From assembly GCA_013306675.1 (NCBI GenBank), contig JABLUY010000318.1, positions 1 to 35,039 on the forward strand: 35,039 nucleotides of DNA, written 5' to 3'. Every line of letters begins with the position of its first letter. Within the stretch, counting starts at the first letter, position 1. This document shows positions 26,717 through 35,039 of this stretch, piece by piece. A model generated the notes under the pieces. The model saw only the letters and a list, made by a program, of their open reading frames with translations. It did not search any database and was not told the origin of the DNA. The position numbers were made by a program, and so were the translations under genes. This DNA comes from Thraustochytrium sp. TN22 (Eukaryota; Sar; Bigyra; Thraustochytrida; Thraustochytriidae).

Positions 26717-29700
26717 CTAACGGTCGGCCTCCTCGGCAAAGGAAGCAGCTCCATTCATCTTGAGAACGTGCACCGTGCCTGAGCGGTCAGTAGCAACAAT
26801 GGTGGCGCCCCGACGGACGCAAACGCTGATGGCATGGTCCGTCGTGAAGCCCACCCTGCCATCGCTAGGCAAAACCTGAACTCTGTTTGCGACTTCAACG
26901 GGGAGAGTGCGATGCCCAGCGCCGAGACGCAACGACGCGCTTTGCGCGTCCATTTGCGAGTAGGTGTTCATGTCCCAGTGCAGGAGTTCGCCGCGGACGT
27001 CCTTGCTGATGATGATGCTGCCGGCCAACGCCACGCCGAGGACGGCCGCTGTGTGCCCCTCGAGCACGTGCAGGTGGTCGCCGGTGCGAGCGTCCCACAC
27101 GCGCACCGTGAAGTCTGGCATTGAAGAAGAGAACGGGTTGCCAGCACCAGAGACGATCCGGTCGCCGTCCAAAGCCACACTCATTACCCAGTTCGTATGC
27201 CCCTTGAGCACGTGCAAGTGGTCTCCGGAGTGAGCGTCCCACACGCGCGCCGTGTTGTCTCTCGACCCAGACACGATCCGGTCCCCATGTAAAGCCACGC
27301 TGTTGACGAACGACGTGTGTCCCTCGAGCACGTGCAACGGGTCACCAGTGAGAGCGTCCCACACGCGCACAGTGTTGTCGTGCGACCCAAACACGATCCA
27401 ATTCCCTTCTGAAGCCACGCTGCTGACAGCAGACGTGTGCCCCTCGAGCACGTGCAACAGGTCGCCAGTGAGAGCGTCCCACACGCGGACCGTAGTGTCA
27501 AACGACCCAGACACGATCCGGTCCTCGTTCAACGCCACGCTGGAGACGGCGCCCGTGTGCCCCTCGAGCACGTGCAGCTGGTCGGCCGTGTGGGCGTCCC
27601 ACACGCGCACCGTGTTGTCGTGAGACCCAGACACGATCCGGTCGCTGTCCAAAGCTACGGTTCTGACCCAGTCCGTGTGCCCCTCGAGCGCATGCAGCAG
27701 GTCGCCGATGTGAGCGTCCCACACACGCATCGTCTTGTCGTCAGACCCAGACACGATGCGGTCGCCGTCCAAAGCCACGCTGTTGACGAAGGACGTGTGC
27801 CCCTCAAGCACGCGCCGCTGGTCGCCGGTGTGAGCGTCCCACACGCGCACTGTCTTGTCCAAAGACCCAGACACGATCCGGTCGCCGTCCAAGGCCACGC
27901 TGACAACGTATGATGTGTGCCCCTCGAGCACGTGCAGCTGGTCGCCGGTGAGAGCGTCCCACACGCGCACCATGTTGTCGCCACACCCAGACACGATCCG
28001 GTCGCCGTGCAAAGCCACGCCCATGACGGCAGACGTATGCCCACTGAGCACGTGCAGCTGGTCGCCGGTGAGAGCGTCCCACACGCACGCCGTGTTGTCT
28101 TGAGACCCAGACACGATCCGGTCGCCGTCCAAAGCCACATCGTAGACGAGATCAGTGTGCCCCTCGAGCACGTGCAGCTGGTCGCCGGTGTGAGCGTCCC
28201 ACAGGCGCACCGTGTTGTCGCCAGCACCAGACACGATCCGGTCGCCGTCCAAAGCCACGCTGTGGACGCTATCCGTGTGCCCCTCGAGCACAAGCAGCTG
28301 GTCGCCGGTGCGAGCGTCCCACGCGCGCACCGTATAGTCTTGTGCCCCAGACACGATCCGGTCGCCGTCCAAAGCCACAGTCAAGACGGCAGAGGTGTGT
28401 CCCTCGAGCACGTGCAGCTGCTCGCCGGTGTAAGCGTCCCACACGCGCACCGTCCGGTCTCTCGACCCAGACACGAGCCGGTCGCCGCGCAGCGCCACGT
28501 CTGTGACGGTATCCGTGTGACCCGTGACCACCTGCAGGAGCGCATCGCGCGGCGGAGCGAGACACTGCTTGACTGGGCAGAGCCACGGTCTTTGCGGCGG
28601 ATCGAGGGTGCGTCGCAGGGGGTGCTTGGGGTCGGCAATGCGCGCGAGGACCTGGCTGGCGAGCTGGTCTGGGTCGGTGGTAATGATGAGCATAACTTTG
28701 CTGAGAAGTCGGGGCGTGTCGCTCCTGGTGTCGAGCTTGGCCCGGTGAGCGTCGCGAAGAACGCCGCCGATGAAGGCATGGCGCTCCGGGGGCGACGACT
28801 TGACCGAAACGACATTGTGGACCCAGGCAGAGTTGTCGAGCAGCTCGAGGGCGTCGTCTTGACGCTCGCTCATGCAGAGGTGGTACACCAGGTGGCGAAG
28901 AGCAAAAAAGCCGCTGCGGGACTGCATGAGGATCTCCGCCAAGAGTCCGTGGCCAATCTTCGCGTCCACGAAGAAGTCGGCATCCTCGTTGTGCGTGAGC
29001 CAGTCTGCCATGCTCTTGTGCAGCAGCCCGACCGAGTCGTCCACGCCACGGTACAGGAGGTTGCGGCCCATGTCGATGAGGTCCTCAGTCGCACCAGATG
29101 ACGTAGTCTCGAGCGCGGCTGCAAGGATGGCCTTGGATACAGGTTCGCGGGCAGCGACGATGGGGGCGAGCAGGCGGTCGTAGCGAGCCTTGCCGTGCAG
29201 CACTTCGTCACGGAGCCGAGCAAAGTACTTCCTGAACATGCCGCCGAGGCCCACTGGGACGAAGTCGCCGTCGAGGATGTCTTGACGGCGCAACAGGGCC
29301 CCCGCTTCCAAGTGCAGCTGACGACGGCGCCGCACAAAGGTGTCGTGCAGGAAGCTGGCCCAGAGGAAGAGGCCCTCGGACCGCGTCGCGAGCTCGTCGG
29401 CAACGGCGGCGACATCCTCCGGCACGACGTCACGGGGGAGCGAGCGTCTGAGGTGGATGCGCATGTCCTCCATGTTCTGCTCGTCGTCGACGCGGAGGAC
29501 CTTGGACTTGAAGTTCGGCCCCGTCTCCGGGATGTCCGCCTCGGGCCGCGTGCTGGCCAAAAGGCAGAGCCAGGGCGGCAGCTCCGACCATCTCTGCATG
29601 ATGATCTGCTCGATGAGGTCCTGACGGTCGGTACACTCGTCCAGCGCGTCGAGGACTACCACGAGGCGCGGACGGTCCTTGGCGTCCAGCTTTGTGGACG

Positions 29701-32700
29701 GGCTCAGGAGGACCGCGTCGAAGACGTCGGTCAAGCGGTCCAGCTCGTCGCTGCTCCGGGAGATGAGCTCCTCCTCGAGCAGCGCCGCGTAGCCCGGCAC
29801 GGACTCGCAGAGCTGCCACGCGACGCTCCGGAGAGCGGCGGCCGCCGAGCTGGAGGACGCAAAATCGTGGCGGAAAAAGTGCATCGCGCCGATGGGCACC
29901 GGCGTCCGGTTCTTGTTACTGCGACGCCACATCCGAGACAGCCAGGAGTCGCGGTGCCTCGTCGCAACGGGGCCATCGCCGAAGGCCCCGCCGCGCCGGC
30001 AGATCTCCGCGAGAACGGTGCTCTTGCCGATGCCGCCGTCGCCGCGCAAGACGGCCACGCGCTCCTCGCCCTTGGCGTACCAGTCCGCAACGAAGTCGAG
30101 CATCCACTTGCGCGTGCCGGGCGAGAAGGCCTTCGCCTTGTGCTGCGCCCAGCGCGCAGAGTCCACAGGGCCCAGCCGCGCGCTGATCTCGCGCATGCCG
30201 GCGTGGCGGTCGTCCTCGGCGTCCTTACGCTGCTTGATACGTTCCGCGAGGTCAGCGATGGCGGCCTTTTGCACGCCAGGGTCAGCATCGCGCAAGCTGG
30301 TGAGGTCGACCAGGGGCGTGACCCCAAGATTGTAGCGGTGCGAGTAGCTTGACTTCTTGAGCGTGCTCGGGTCGAGGGCGGCGATGACCATCCGGTTGGC
30401 GCGACGATCGCTCGCGTAGGTCAGCTCCCTGTAGCAGTTGTCCTCGCGCGTGCCCTGGGAGACCTTGTCCAGGTACCTCTCGGTGGCCAGCACGAGAAAG
30501 ACCGCAGAGCGGTCGATGCCCTTGGCCATGGCCTCATTCATGTTGGCGCGCATCTGCTCCTCGTCGAGCCAGACCCTGAGGTCGTGGTCTTTCTCCAGCG
30601 ACGCGGCGAGCGCCTTGGCGTCGTCGTGGACGCCCCACTCGTGGGACAGAAAGACGTCCCAGTCTTGGTCGTCGCTGTGGCCTTGGAGCTTCTTCTTGAC
30701 CGCCGCCGCGACCTCGGCGCCGCCGACCTTGTCTGCTTCGCAGAAATCGAGGTAGAGCTCGTTGGCCAAAAAGAAGCTGAGCTTGCCGGTCCAGGCCTTT
30801 TGCGCCTTCATGCTCGGGTCCACGACAATGGGCATGAGGGCATCCGGTCGAAGCGTGCACGCCGTCTCGAAGGCCTTGTTGATACCCTTTTGAGCCTCCG
30901 CCTGCATGTCTTTGCTCACAAGCACCAGCACCAGCATCGCATCGAAGCCATCTGCGAGCTTGGCCACAACATCTGCCTCGCTCCCGTCTGGAACCTCCAC
31001 GTCGGTCTGGAGGTGGGGCTGCAGCTTTTTCCGCAGCTTCTTCGCGTGGTCGAGGTCTGTCGGTGCGTGCACGATGACGACCGTGAGGTTCGCAGGCAAG
31101 ACGACGAGGATTTCCGGCGCTGGCTCGATGACTGCTCGAGTGCCGCCACCGTCGTCCGTGCGCTTTGGCTTTGCCTCGTCGCGGCCTGGGTCGTCACGGT
31201 GTGAGGCCTCGGCCTGGGCAGCGCCTGCTTGAAGCTCTGGTTCGTTGGGTTCGCCCTGAGGCGGCACAGCCAGCGGCCCGTCGTAGGGGTCCAACGTGAA
31301 GGTCTCCAGATCTTGGAGCCCTGCGTAGCGCGGCTCTGTGCGCGTGGTCAGCACGAGACACAGCCAGGATGGCAGCTCGTACCAGCCCTCTACGATCACC
31401 TTTTGGATAAAGTCCTTGACGTCAGGGCTCCCGCATGCATCCAGCGCGTCGAGGAGGACGATCTGACGCTCGAGCGGCGGGTCCACCATGCTCGCCGGGC
31501 GCGTCACGACCGTGCCAAAGAGGTCTGCGAGGCGGACGTTGGGCTCCTCCAGCGACCGAAGCGTCTGATCGAGCGCGTCGTCGAAGCCGGGCACCGCCTG
31601 GCTCAGCTGCCACGCGATGCTCCGGATCGCGTCCGCTGCGGTGGTCGGCTCGTCGCGCCGGAAAAAGTGCGCCGCCGCGACGGGCAGCCGCTTCCGCAGC
31701 TCCACCAAAACGGTGGTTTTGCCTGCGCCCTCCTCGCCCTGCACCACGAGGACGCGCTCCCCGCTCGCATACCACTCCTCGACGGCATCAAAGAAGTCCT
31801 GCCGCGAGCCCTTGGCGAATGCAGACATTTCGCGCGGCGAGGACGATGAGCCCACAGGCGGCCGAAGCCGCGCAAAGAGCTCACGATTGCCCTGTGTGAG
31901 GCCGCCCTCGTCGTTGCTTGCCACGAGGCGCTGCAGGATGGCATCAGCGAGCCTTTTCACGGCGGCCTCGTTGACGACGGTCAGGTCGACGACGGGGGTC
32001 GTCATGCTGACGCTAAACTCGAAGATGCCCCCGCCGTGGGCCGCGATGTGGAGCATGGCAGGCTCGAGGGCGGCGACCACCATGGCATCGGCCCGGTGCT
32101 CGGCGCCGTACCGAAGCTCCATGCCGGTGATGCCGGACGAAGCTCCAGCGTCCATGTAGCTCGCGGTCGCCAGGATGAGGAAGACCTTGGACCTGTCCAC
32201 GCCCTCCGTCTTGGGGTTGCCGTCGGGAAGCGCTTCGTCGAGCCAGACGCGGAGACCGTGTTCGCGCTCGAGCTGGATTGCCAGAGCTTTGGCCTTTTTC
32301 GTGTCGTCGGCGGCGTAGGAGACGAAGACGTCCCAGTCAGAGCCGGACACGCCGTTCCGCATCCGCAGCACCGCCTCGACGACCTCTGCGGCGTCGACCT
32401 GGGCAGGGCGGCAAAAGTTCAGGTAGGCTTCGTTGCCCATGGCGACGCTGAGAGGCCCGGTCCACGCGCGTTGCACCAGCATGCGGTCCTCGACCACAAC
32501 GGGCAGCAGCGCCATGGGCACCGTCTCACGCGCTCTCGCAAAGGCCGCGTGCTGCGAGGCCTCCGCCAGCATGGCCGCGCTCACCACGACCGGCACCACG
32601 AGCTTGCTCGCTGAAGTCTCGATGGCGCTCGCGAGCACGCCCTCGGGTCCGCTCGTCGTGGTGATCTTGGCGCGCACATGCGGCTGCAGCTTCTTGCGAA

Positions 32701-32809
32701 GCTGCAGCGCCACCTTGCGGTCGCTGGCCGCGTGCACGATGACGACCACGAGGTCGGCGTCGCCCTGGACAGCGCGACCCGCAGCCGGCCGCGACGCCTT
32801 GGTCCCCAT
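26717..32809 (-). CDS. Giant NLR-type receptor: (TIR-like, TIR, NACHT) twice, then WD40 repeats
   Basis: A 2030-residue STAND-type signalling receptor. Module 1: TIR-like region about 19-150, TIR about 159-300 (WDVFVSY at 159; RVWLDE; candidate catalytic Glu231 in GMELRYG), NACHT with Walker A GEEGAGKTT (358-366) and Walker B IVLLDALDAC (450-459). After a Glu/Pro-rich linker (about 515-570), module 2 repeats the order: TIR-like about 574-712, TIR about 717-860 (WDVFLSH; WLDEEQ; candidate Glu795 in NCYREL), NACHT with Walker A GDGGIGKST (923-931) and Walker B VVVLDALDEC. A helical/winged-helix type region (about 1100-1425, with LLHKSMADWL) follows only module 2. Twelve WD40 repeats start at 1430, then a degenerate blade and a conserved tail. 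ATG 32809 gives MGTKAS, a myristoylation-type start; upstream there is only GTG. By family logic, ligand binding by WD40 would trigger NACHT oligomerisation and TIR signalling. Ligand and outcome are unknown. Confidence 0.92.
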   Translation of the reverse strand: MGTKASRPAAGRAVQGDADLVVVIVHAASDRKVALQLRKKLQPHVRAKITTTSGPEGVLASAIETSASKLVVPVVVSAAMLAEASQHAAFARARETVPMALLPVVVEDRMLVQRAWTGPLSVAMGNEAYLNFCRPAQVDAAEVVEAVLRMRNGVSGSDWDVFVSYAADDTKKAKALAIQLEREHGLRVWLDEALPDGNPKTEGVDRSKVFLILATASYMDAGASSGITGMELRYGAEHRADAMVVAALEPAMLHIAAHGGGIFEFSVSMTTPVVDLTVVNEAAVKRLADAILQRLVASNDEGGLTQGNRELFARLRPPVGSSSSPREMSAFAKGSRQDFFDAVEEWYASGERVLVVQGEEGAGKTTVLVELRKRLPVAAAHFFRRDEPTTAADAIRSIAWQLSQAVPGFDDALDQTLRSLEEPNVRLADLFGTVVTRPASMVDPPLERQIVLLDALDACGSPDVKDFIQKVIVEGWYELPSWLCLVLTTRTEPRYAGLQDLETFTLDPYDGPLAVPPQGEPNEPELQAGAAQAEASHRDDPGRDEAKPKRTDDGGGTRAVIEPAPEILVVLPANLTVVIVHAPTDLDHAKKLRKKLQPHLQTDVEVPDGSEADVVAKLADGFDAMLVLVLVSKDMQAEAQKGINKAFETACTLRPDALMPIVVDPSMKAQKAWTGKLSFFLANELYLDFCEADKVGGAEVAAAVKKKLQGHSDDQDWDVFLSHEWGVHDDAKALAASLEKDHDLRVWLDEEQMRANMNEAMAKGIDRSAVFLVLATERYLDKVSQGTREDNCYRELTYASDRRANRMVIAALDPSTLKKSSYSHRYNLGVTPLVDLTSLRDADPGVQKAAIADLAERIKQRKDAEDDRHAGMREISARLGPVDSARWAQHKAKAFSPGTRKWMLDFVADWYAKGEERVAVLRGDGGIGKSTVLAEICRRGGAFGDGPVATRHRDSWLSRMWRRSNKNRTPVPIGAMHFFRHDFASSSSAAAALRSVAWQLCESVPGYAALLEEELISRSSDELDRLTDVFDAVLLSPSTKLDAKDRPRLVVVLDALDECTDRQDLIEQIIMQRWSELPPWLCLLASTRPEADIPETGPNFKSKVLRVDDEQNMEDMRIHLRRSLPRDVVPEDVAAVADELATRSEGLFLWASFLHDTFVRRRRQLHLEAGALLRRQDILDGDFVPVGLGGMFRKYFARLRDEVLHGKARYDRLLAPIVAAREPVSKAILAAALETTSSGATEDLIDMGRNLLYRGVDDSVGLLHKSMADWLTHNEDADFFVDAKIGHGLLAEILMQSRSGFFALRHLVYHLCMSERQDDALELLDNSAWVHNVVSVKSSPPERHAFIGGVLRDAHRAKLDTRSDTPRLLSKVMLIITTDPDQLASQVLARIADPKHPLRRTLDPPQRPWLCPVKQCLAPPRDALLQVVTGHTDTVTDVALRGDRLVSGSRDRTVRVWDAYTGEQLHVLEGHTSAVLTVALDGDRIVSGAQDYTVRAWDARTGDQLLVLEGHTDSVHSVALDGDRIVSGAGDNTVRLWDAHTGDQLHVLEGHTDLVYDVALDGDRIVSGSQDNTACVWDALTGDQLHVLSGHTSAVMGVALHGDRIVSGCGDNMVRVWDALTGDQLHVLEGHTSYVVSVALDGDRIVSGSLDKTVRVWDAHTGDQRRVLEGHTSFVNSVALDGDRIVSGSDDKTMRVWDAHIGDLLHALEGHTDWVRTVALDSDRIVSGSHDNTVRVWDAHTADQLHVLEGHTGAVSSVALNEDRIVSGSFDTTVRVWDALTGDLLHVLEGHTSAVSSVASEGNWIVFGSHDNTVRVWDALTGDPLHVLEGHTSFVNSVALHGDRIVSGSRDNTARVWDAHSGDHLHVLKGHTNWVMSVALDGDRIVSGAGNPFSSSMPDFTVRVWDARTGDHLHVLEGHTAAVLGVALAGSIIISKDVRGELLHWDMNTYSQMDAQSASLRLGAGHRTLPVEVANRVQVLPSDGRVGFTTDHAISVCVRRGATIVATDRSGTVHVLKMNGAASFAEEADR
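27059..28522 (-). repeat. Twelve coding tandem repeats of 120 bp (WD40 array)
   Basis: Within the receptor gene, 1464 bases consist of twelve 40-codon repeats, the twelfth with an 8-codon insertion (GNPFSSSMPD region). Each encodes GHT-x2-V-x2-VAL-x-GDRIVSG-x2-D-x-TVRVWDA-x-TGDQLHVLE with few changes. DNA identity between units is very high, so this is a coding minisatellite able to gain, lose or exchange units. A degenerate thirteenth repeat starts at 27058. Confidence 0.95.
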
Positions 32810-34766
32810 CTCCTTGCGCACGCCGCCGCGCCTGCGCGCGAGCCTCGGCGCGGATGAGCGCCGCTAGTGGGCGCGTACCGCCGGAGCGCGAGAGCGCGAC
32901 CACGGCCAGGGCGAGCGTCTCACCGGCAACCCCCCGCGCGCGCGAGCGAGCCCGAGGGTCGAGCCTGGTCGCGCGCGTGAATGCCGCGTGGCGATCTGTT
33001 TCCTCTCTGCCGGAGTCTCCGGGCTTGAACTCGAGGGCCCGCTCTGGAGTAGCAATGAGAGCAGGCCCGCCGCCGAGGGAAGCAGCGCACACACGGGCGA
33101 CTTGCCATTGCAGTCCTGCCGCGCCGGTGAATGTACGGGTCGTACCAAGGGCAGGCCCGCAAGCGTTAGGACTTCACAGCGGTCGCTCTCTCGATGCCAC
33201 GGCAAGATCCTGCGTGGCAAGATTGGCGCCGCGAGAGCTTTGTGAGAGAGGTCGGGCACGGGCCACGGCGCGGAAAGCCGCGAGGGAAAGCTCAAGGACC
33301 ACAAGCCAGTGCTGAAGTGCACACGTTCAAGGCCGAGCCGAGCGAGACACTTGCAGCGTTGCGTGCAGTGGACACGATCCGAGTGGTGGCATCGAAATCG
33401 ACGCGCGCAGAGAGTCTTCAAGAGCCACACCTACAGTAGGTTAGCTAACAGCGCAGCACCGCACCGCGAATTGGCTCCCGGCCGGGTGAAGATCGCCTTG
33501 TGCGCGAGGAGGCGTGAGGCGATCGACTGCTACTCGCGCCGGCGCAAAGTTTTTCTGCACACAGCCGCACTGAGCTCCGGCTGGGCCAGCATGAGCTCGA
33601 CCGCACCCTAGAGCTAGGCGGCCACGGTGGGCTTTTTTTTTTCAGATCATGAGGCGAGCGCTCTCTTTGGCCGGCAGAGCTCCCTCGCACGGCGCAAGCA
33701 ATCCCTTCTCCACATGAGTTTGCACCGCTCCAGCCTGCACAAGTCACGGTGGCAAACGCGACATGTACCTGAAAGGGGGTCCTCGGATTCAGGGAGTTTT
33801 TACGGCTGCATGGAGTTGGGCACCAGGAGGGGCAACAGTCGAGACCACCCGAGGCGCGCAGAATTGAGTGGACGTACCCGAGTCGTCGTTGCAAGGATAG
33901 ACGGCCGGCGCGCCGTGCTCGGCGTGGTGCGCTCGAATGAGCAAATGCTGCACGGCTCGGACGTATCGTCGCAGGCGACTCTGCATCACGGAGACTTCTA
34001 GCCCGCAGGCGCCACCACCAACGGCAGGCGCGTTCGCCGTCCGCTGATCGGCGGGCCGCGCGGAAACGCGGCAGCGTCAAACGCCCAACGCCGTGCTCCT
34101 CGTCGTCAATGCGTTGCGCGATTCGGGCGGCTTCCGCTGTCTCCGCTACGAGGTCCTTGGCGCCAACTCTTGCGCCACCGCAGCCACGCTTGAGCCTTCT
34201 CGGGAGCTCTCTCACTGCCGCGTCCAGGGCCGGCCATGCAGATGACTGCCGAGGTCGCCGAGATCATCTCGGTCGAGGCCAGGTGTAATGGCGAGCTCGC
34301 TGGCAGCAACTGCAAGGGACTACGCGCCGCCATGCACGGCGCCGCAGCTTTGAGAGGCCATGGCGATGTCACCCGGCCCTGCAGCTTGTCCTCGTCAAAG
34401 ATGTACCTGATGTCGAACTGCGCGAGGGAGTGCGCAGCACGCGGGGGTGGTGGTCGCGCTCGTCGTGACGAGAAGAGCGTCGCCAGTGCGTACCCGTCCT
34501 GGGCGACCGGCTCGGCGACGGTCCGAAGGCGAGCACTCCCGACGCCAGCGCGGTAGCGGCGCCTAGCTGGGGCGCGTGAGCGTGGAAATGGCCAGGAACA
34601 GCGCAGCAGCGGCAGGCTCGCGGCAGGCTGCGCCTAGCGCTCGCAAATGTGCCCCCAAAAGACAAGACTCCTCTTAGCTGGGCGATTGCCTACGCATGCA
34701 CGACGCTTGCCTGCATGCCAGAGTTCGATTCGCGCCTGCAGCTCCACATTTCCAAATGCTTACAAA
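32810..34766. other. Spacer between two receptor paralogues
   Basis: No intact gene is supported. It should contain the promoter of the receptor gene (32810 upward) and the 3' untranslated region of the upstream paralogue. A T-run lies at 33632-33642, and ttagctaa occurs at 33440-33447. A possible decayed coding stretch is annotated at 34100-34560. Confidence 0.5.
34100..34560 (-). pseudogene. Possible remnant of a decayed gene (low support)
   Basis: Minus-strand fragments in different frames look protein-like: VAQDGYALATLFSSR and LAQFDIRYIFDEDKLQG at about 34400-34530, then LDAAVRELPRRLKR and AKDLVAETAEAARIAQRIDD at about 34100-34230. Stops and frame changes separate them. No family is recognised and chance is a real alternative. 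If genuine, it would be a broken gene between the two receptors. Confidence 0.2.
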
Positions 34767-35039
34767 TCACTTTGGCAAAGGAGGAATTGTCTTTGCGTCA
34801 CTCATCGTGAGAATGTGCACCATGCCGGACACATCACCAGCAACGACGGTGGCGCCCCAACACATGCAACTGGAGACGGCATGATCCGTCGTGAAGCCCA
34901 CCCGACCATCGCCAGGGAGGATCTGGACTCCATTTGTCACCTTGACCGGAAGGGCGAGGTGCCCTCCGTCCGGACGCGTCGCCCCGGCTTGAGCGTCCAC
35001 TCGCGCACCGGTCTGCAGATCCCAGTGCAGCACGGTGCC
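34767..35039 (-). CDS. C-terminal end of a second TIR/NACHT/WD40-type receptor (partial at window edge)
   Basis: The last 90 codons of a gene that continues beyond the window. They match the tail of the receptor at 26717-32809 after its WD40 array: LHWD at the start, then the shared LPV-x-V-x-N-x-VQ-x-LP-x-DGRVGFTTDHA block, a GAT-x-VA-x-D-x-SG-x-VH-x-L blade and a stop at 34767. The DNA is also visibly similar (for example gatccgtcgtgaagcccacc in both). The very end differs (SDAKTIPPLPK against NGAASFAEEADR). Same strand and head-to-tail order, with 1957 bases between its stop and the next receptor's ATG, point to tandem duplication. Whether it has TIR and NACHT domains cannot be seen here. 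Confidence 0.88.
   Translation of the reverse strand, partial: GTVLHWDLQTGARVDAQAGATRPDGGHLALPVKVTNGVQILPGDGRVGFTTDHAVSSCMCWGATVVAGDVSGMVHILTMSDAKTIPPLPK

Noticed and set aside
27059-28522. CRISPR-like array from the regular 120-bp spacing
   Set aside because: The units are contiguous coding repeats with no spacers, inside a eukaryotic receptor gene.
27917-30352. Two plus-strand frames of 385-394 codons opposite the receptor
   Set aside because: Mirror images of the WD40 repeats and NACHT coding sequence; composition is shadow-like.
34676-34745. tRNA-like B-box (gttcgattc) near 34723
   Set aside because: Flanking bases do not form T-arm or acceptor stems, so no cloverleaf is possible.
1-35039. 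Transposon, retroelement or viral genes
   Set aside because: I searched for reverse transcriptase, integrase, transposase and terminal inverted repeats by eye and found none.

Overview
This is a GC-rich nuclear fragment from a eukaryotic protist with an intron-poor genome. Every recognisable gene is a single uninterrupted ATG-to-stop reading frame, yet the families are eukaryote-specific: a bZIP factor, a cyclic-nucleotide-domain ion channel, a TFIIS N-domain protein, a PP2C phosphatase, an ERCC6L2-like SNF2 ATPase, a TRAPPC14-like trafficking protein, an FHA kinase of the CHK2 type, an MCTP-like C2/membrane protein, and a giant TIR/NACHT/WD40 receptor. High GC, almost no introns and long GC-rich low-complexity spacers would fit a labyrinthulomycete (thraustochytrid) or a similar stramenopile. 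That placement is an inference from style and not a proof.

Layout: bZIP (336-3083, +), channel (4323-6845, +) and TFIIS-N protein (8174-8752, +) run in the same direction. PP2C (9083-10456, -) is convergent with the TFIIS-N gene and divergent from the SNF2 gene (11371-15144, +). A 3.3-kb stretch without a convincing intact gene follows (15145-18422). It holds short hairpin repeats, a decayed minus-strand reading frame and a diverged repeat of about 110-120 bp. Next come the TRAPPC14-like gene (18423-20042, +), the FHA kinase (20470-22485, -) and the MCTP-like gene (23202-24755, -). A spacer with an 11-bp minisatellite (25881-26260) precedes the receptor gene (26717-32809, -). The last 273 bases hold the 3' end of a second, paralogous receptor gene (34767 to the edge, -).

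The first 25 kb is mostly ordinary regulatory and housekeeping content. Some architectures stand out: a bZIP with two NTF2/SnoaL-like domains in tandem, a channel whose expected GYG filter position reads TDP, and a PP2C ending in a CaaX box.

The most notable system is the receptor. Within one 2030-residue chain the unit [TIR-like, TIR, NACHT] occurs twice. It is followed by a helical/winged-helix type region and twelve almost identical 40-residue WD40 repeats plus a degenerate one. Variation between repeats is concentrated at a few fixed positions, as in the fungal HET-D/HET-E incompatibility receptors. The N-terminus carries a myristoylation-type motif, and a paralogue lies immediately upstream. 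Together these suggest a rapidly diversifying, membrane-associated innate-immune or allorecognition (NLR-type) locus.
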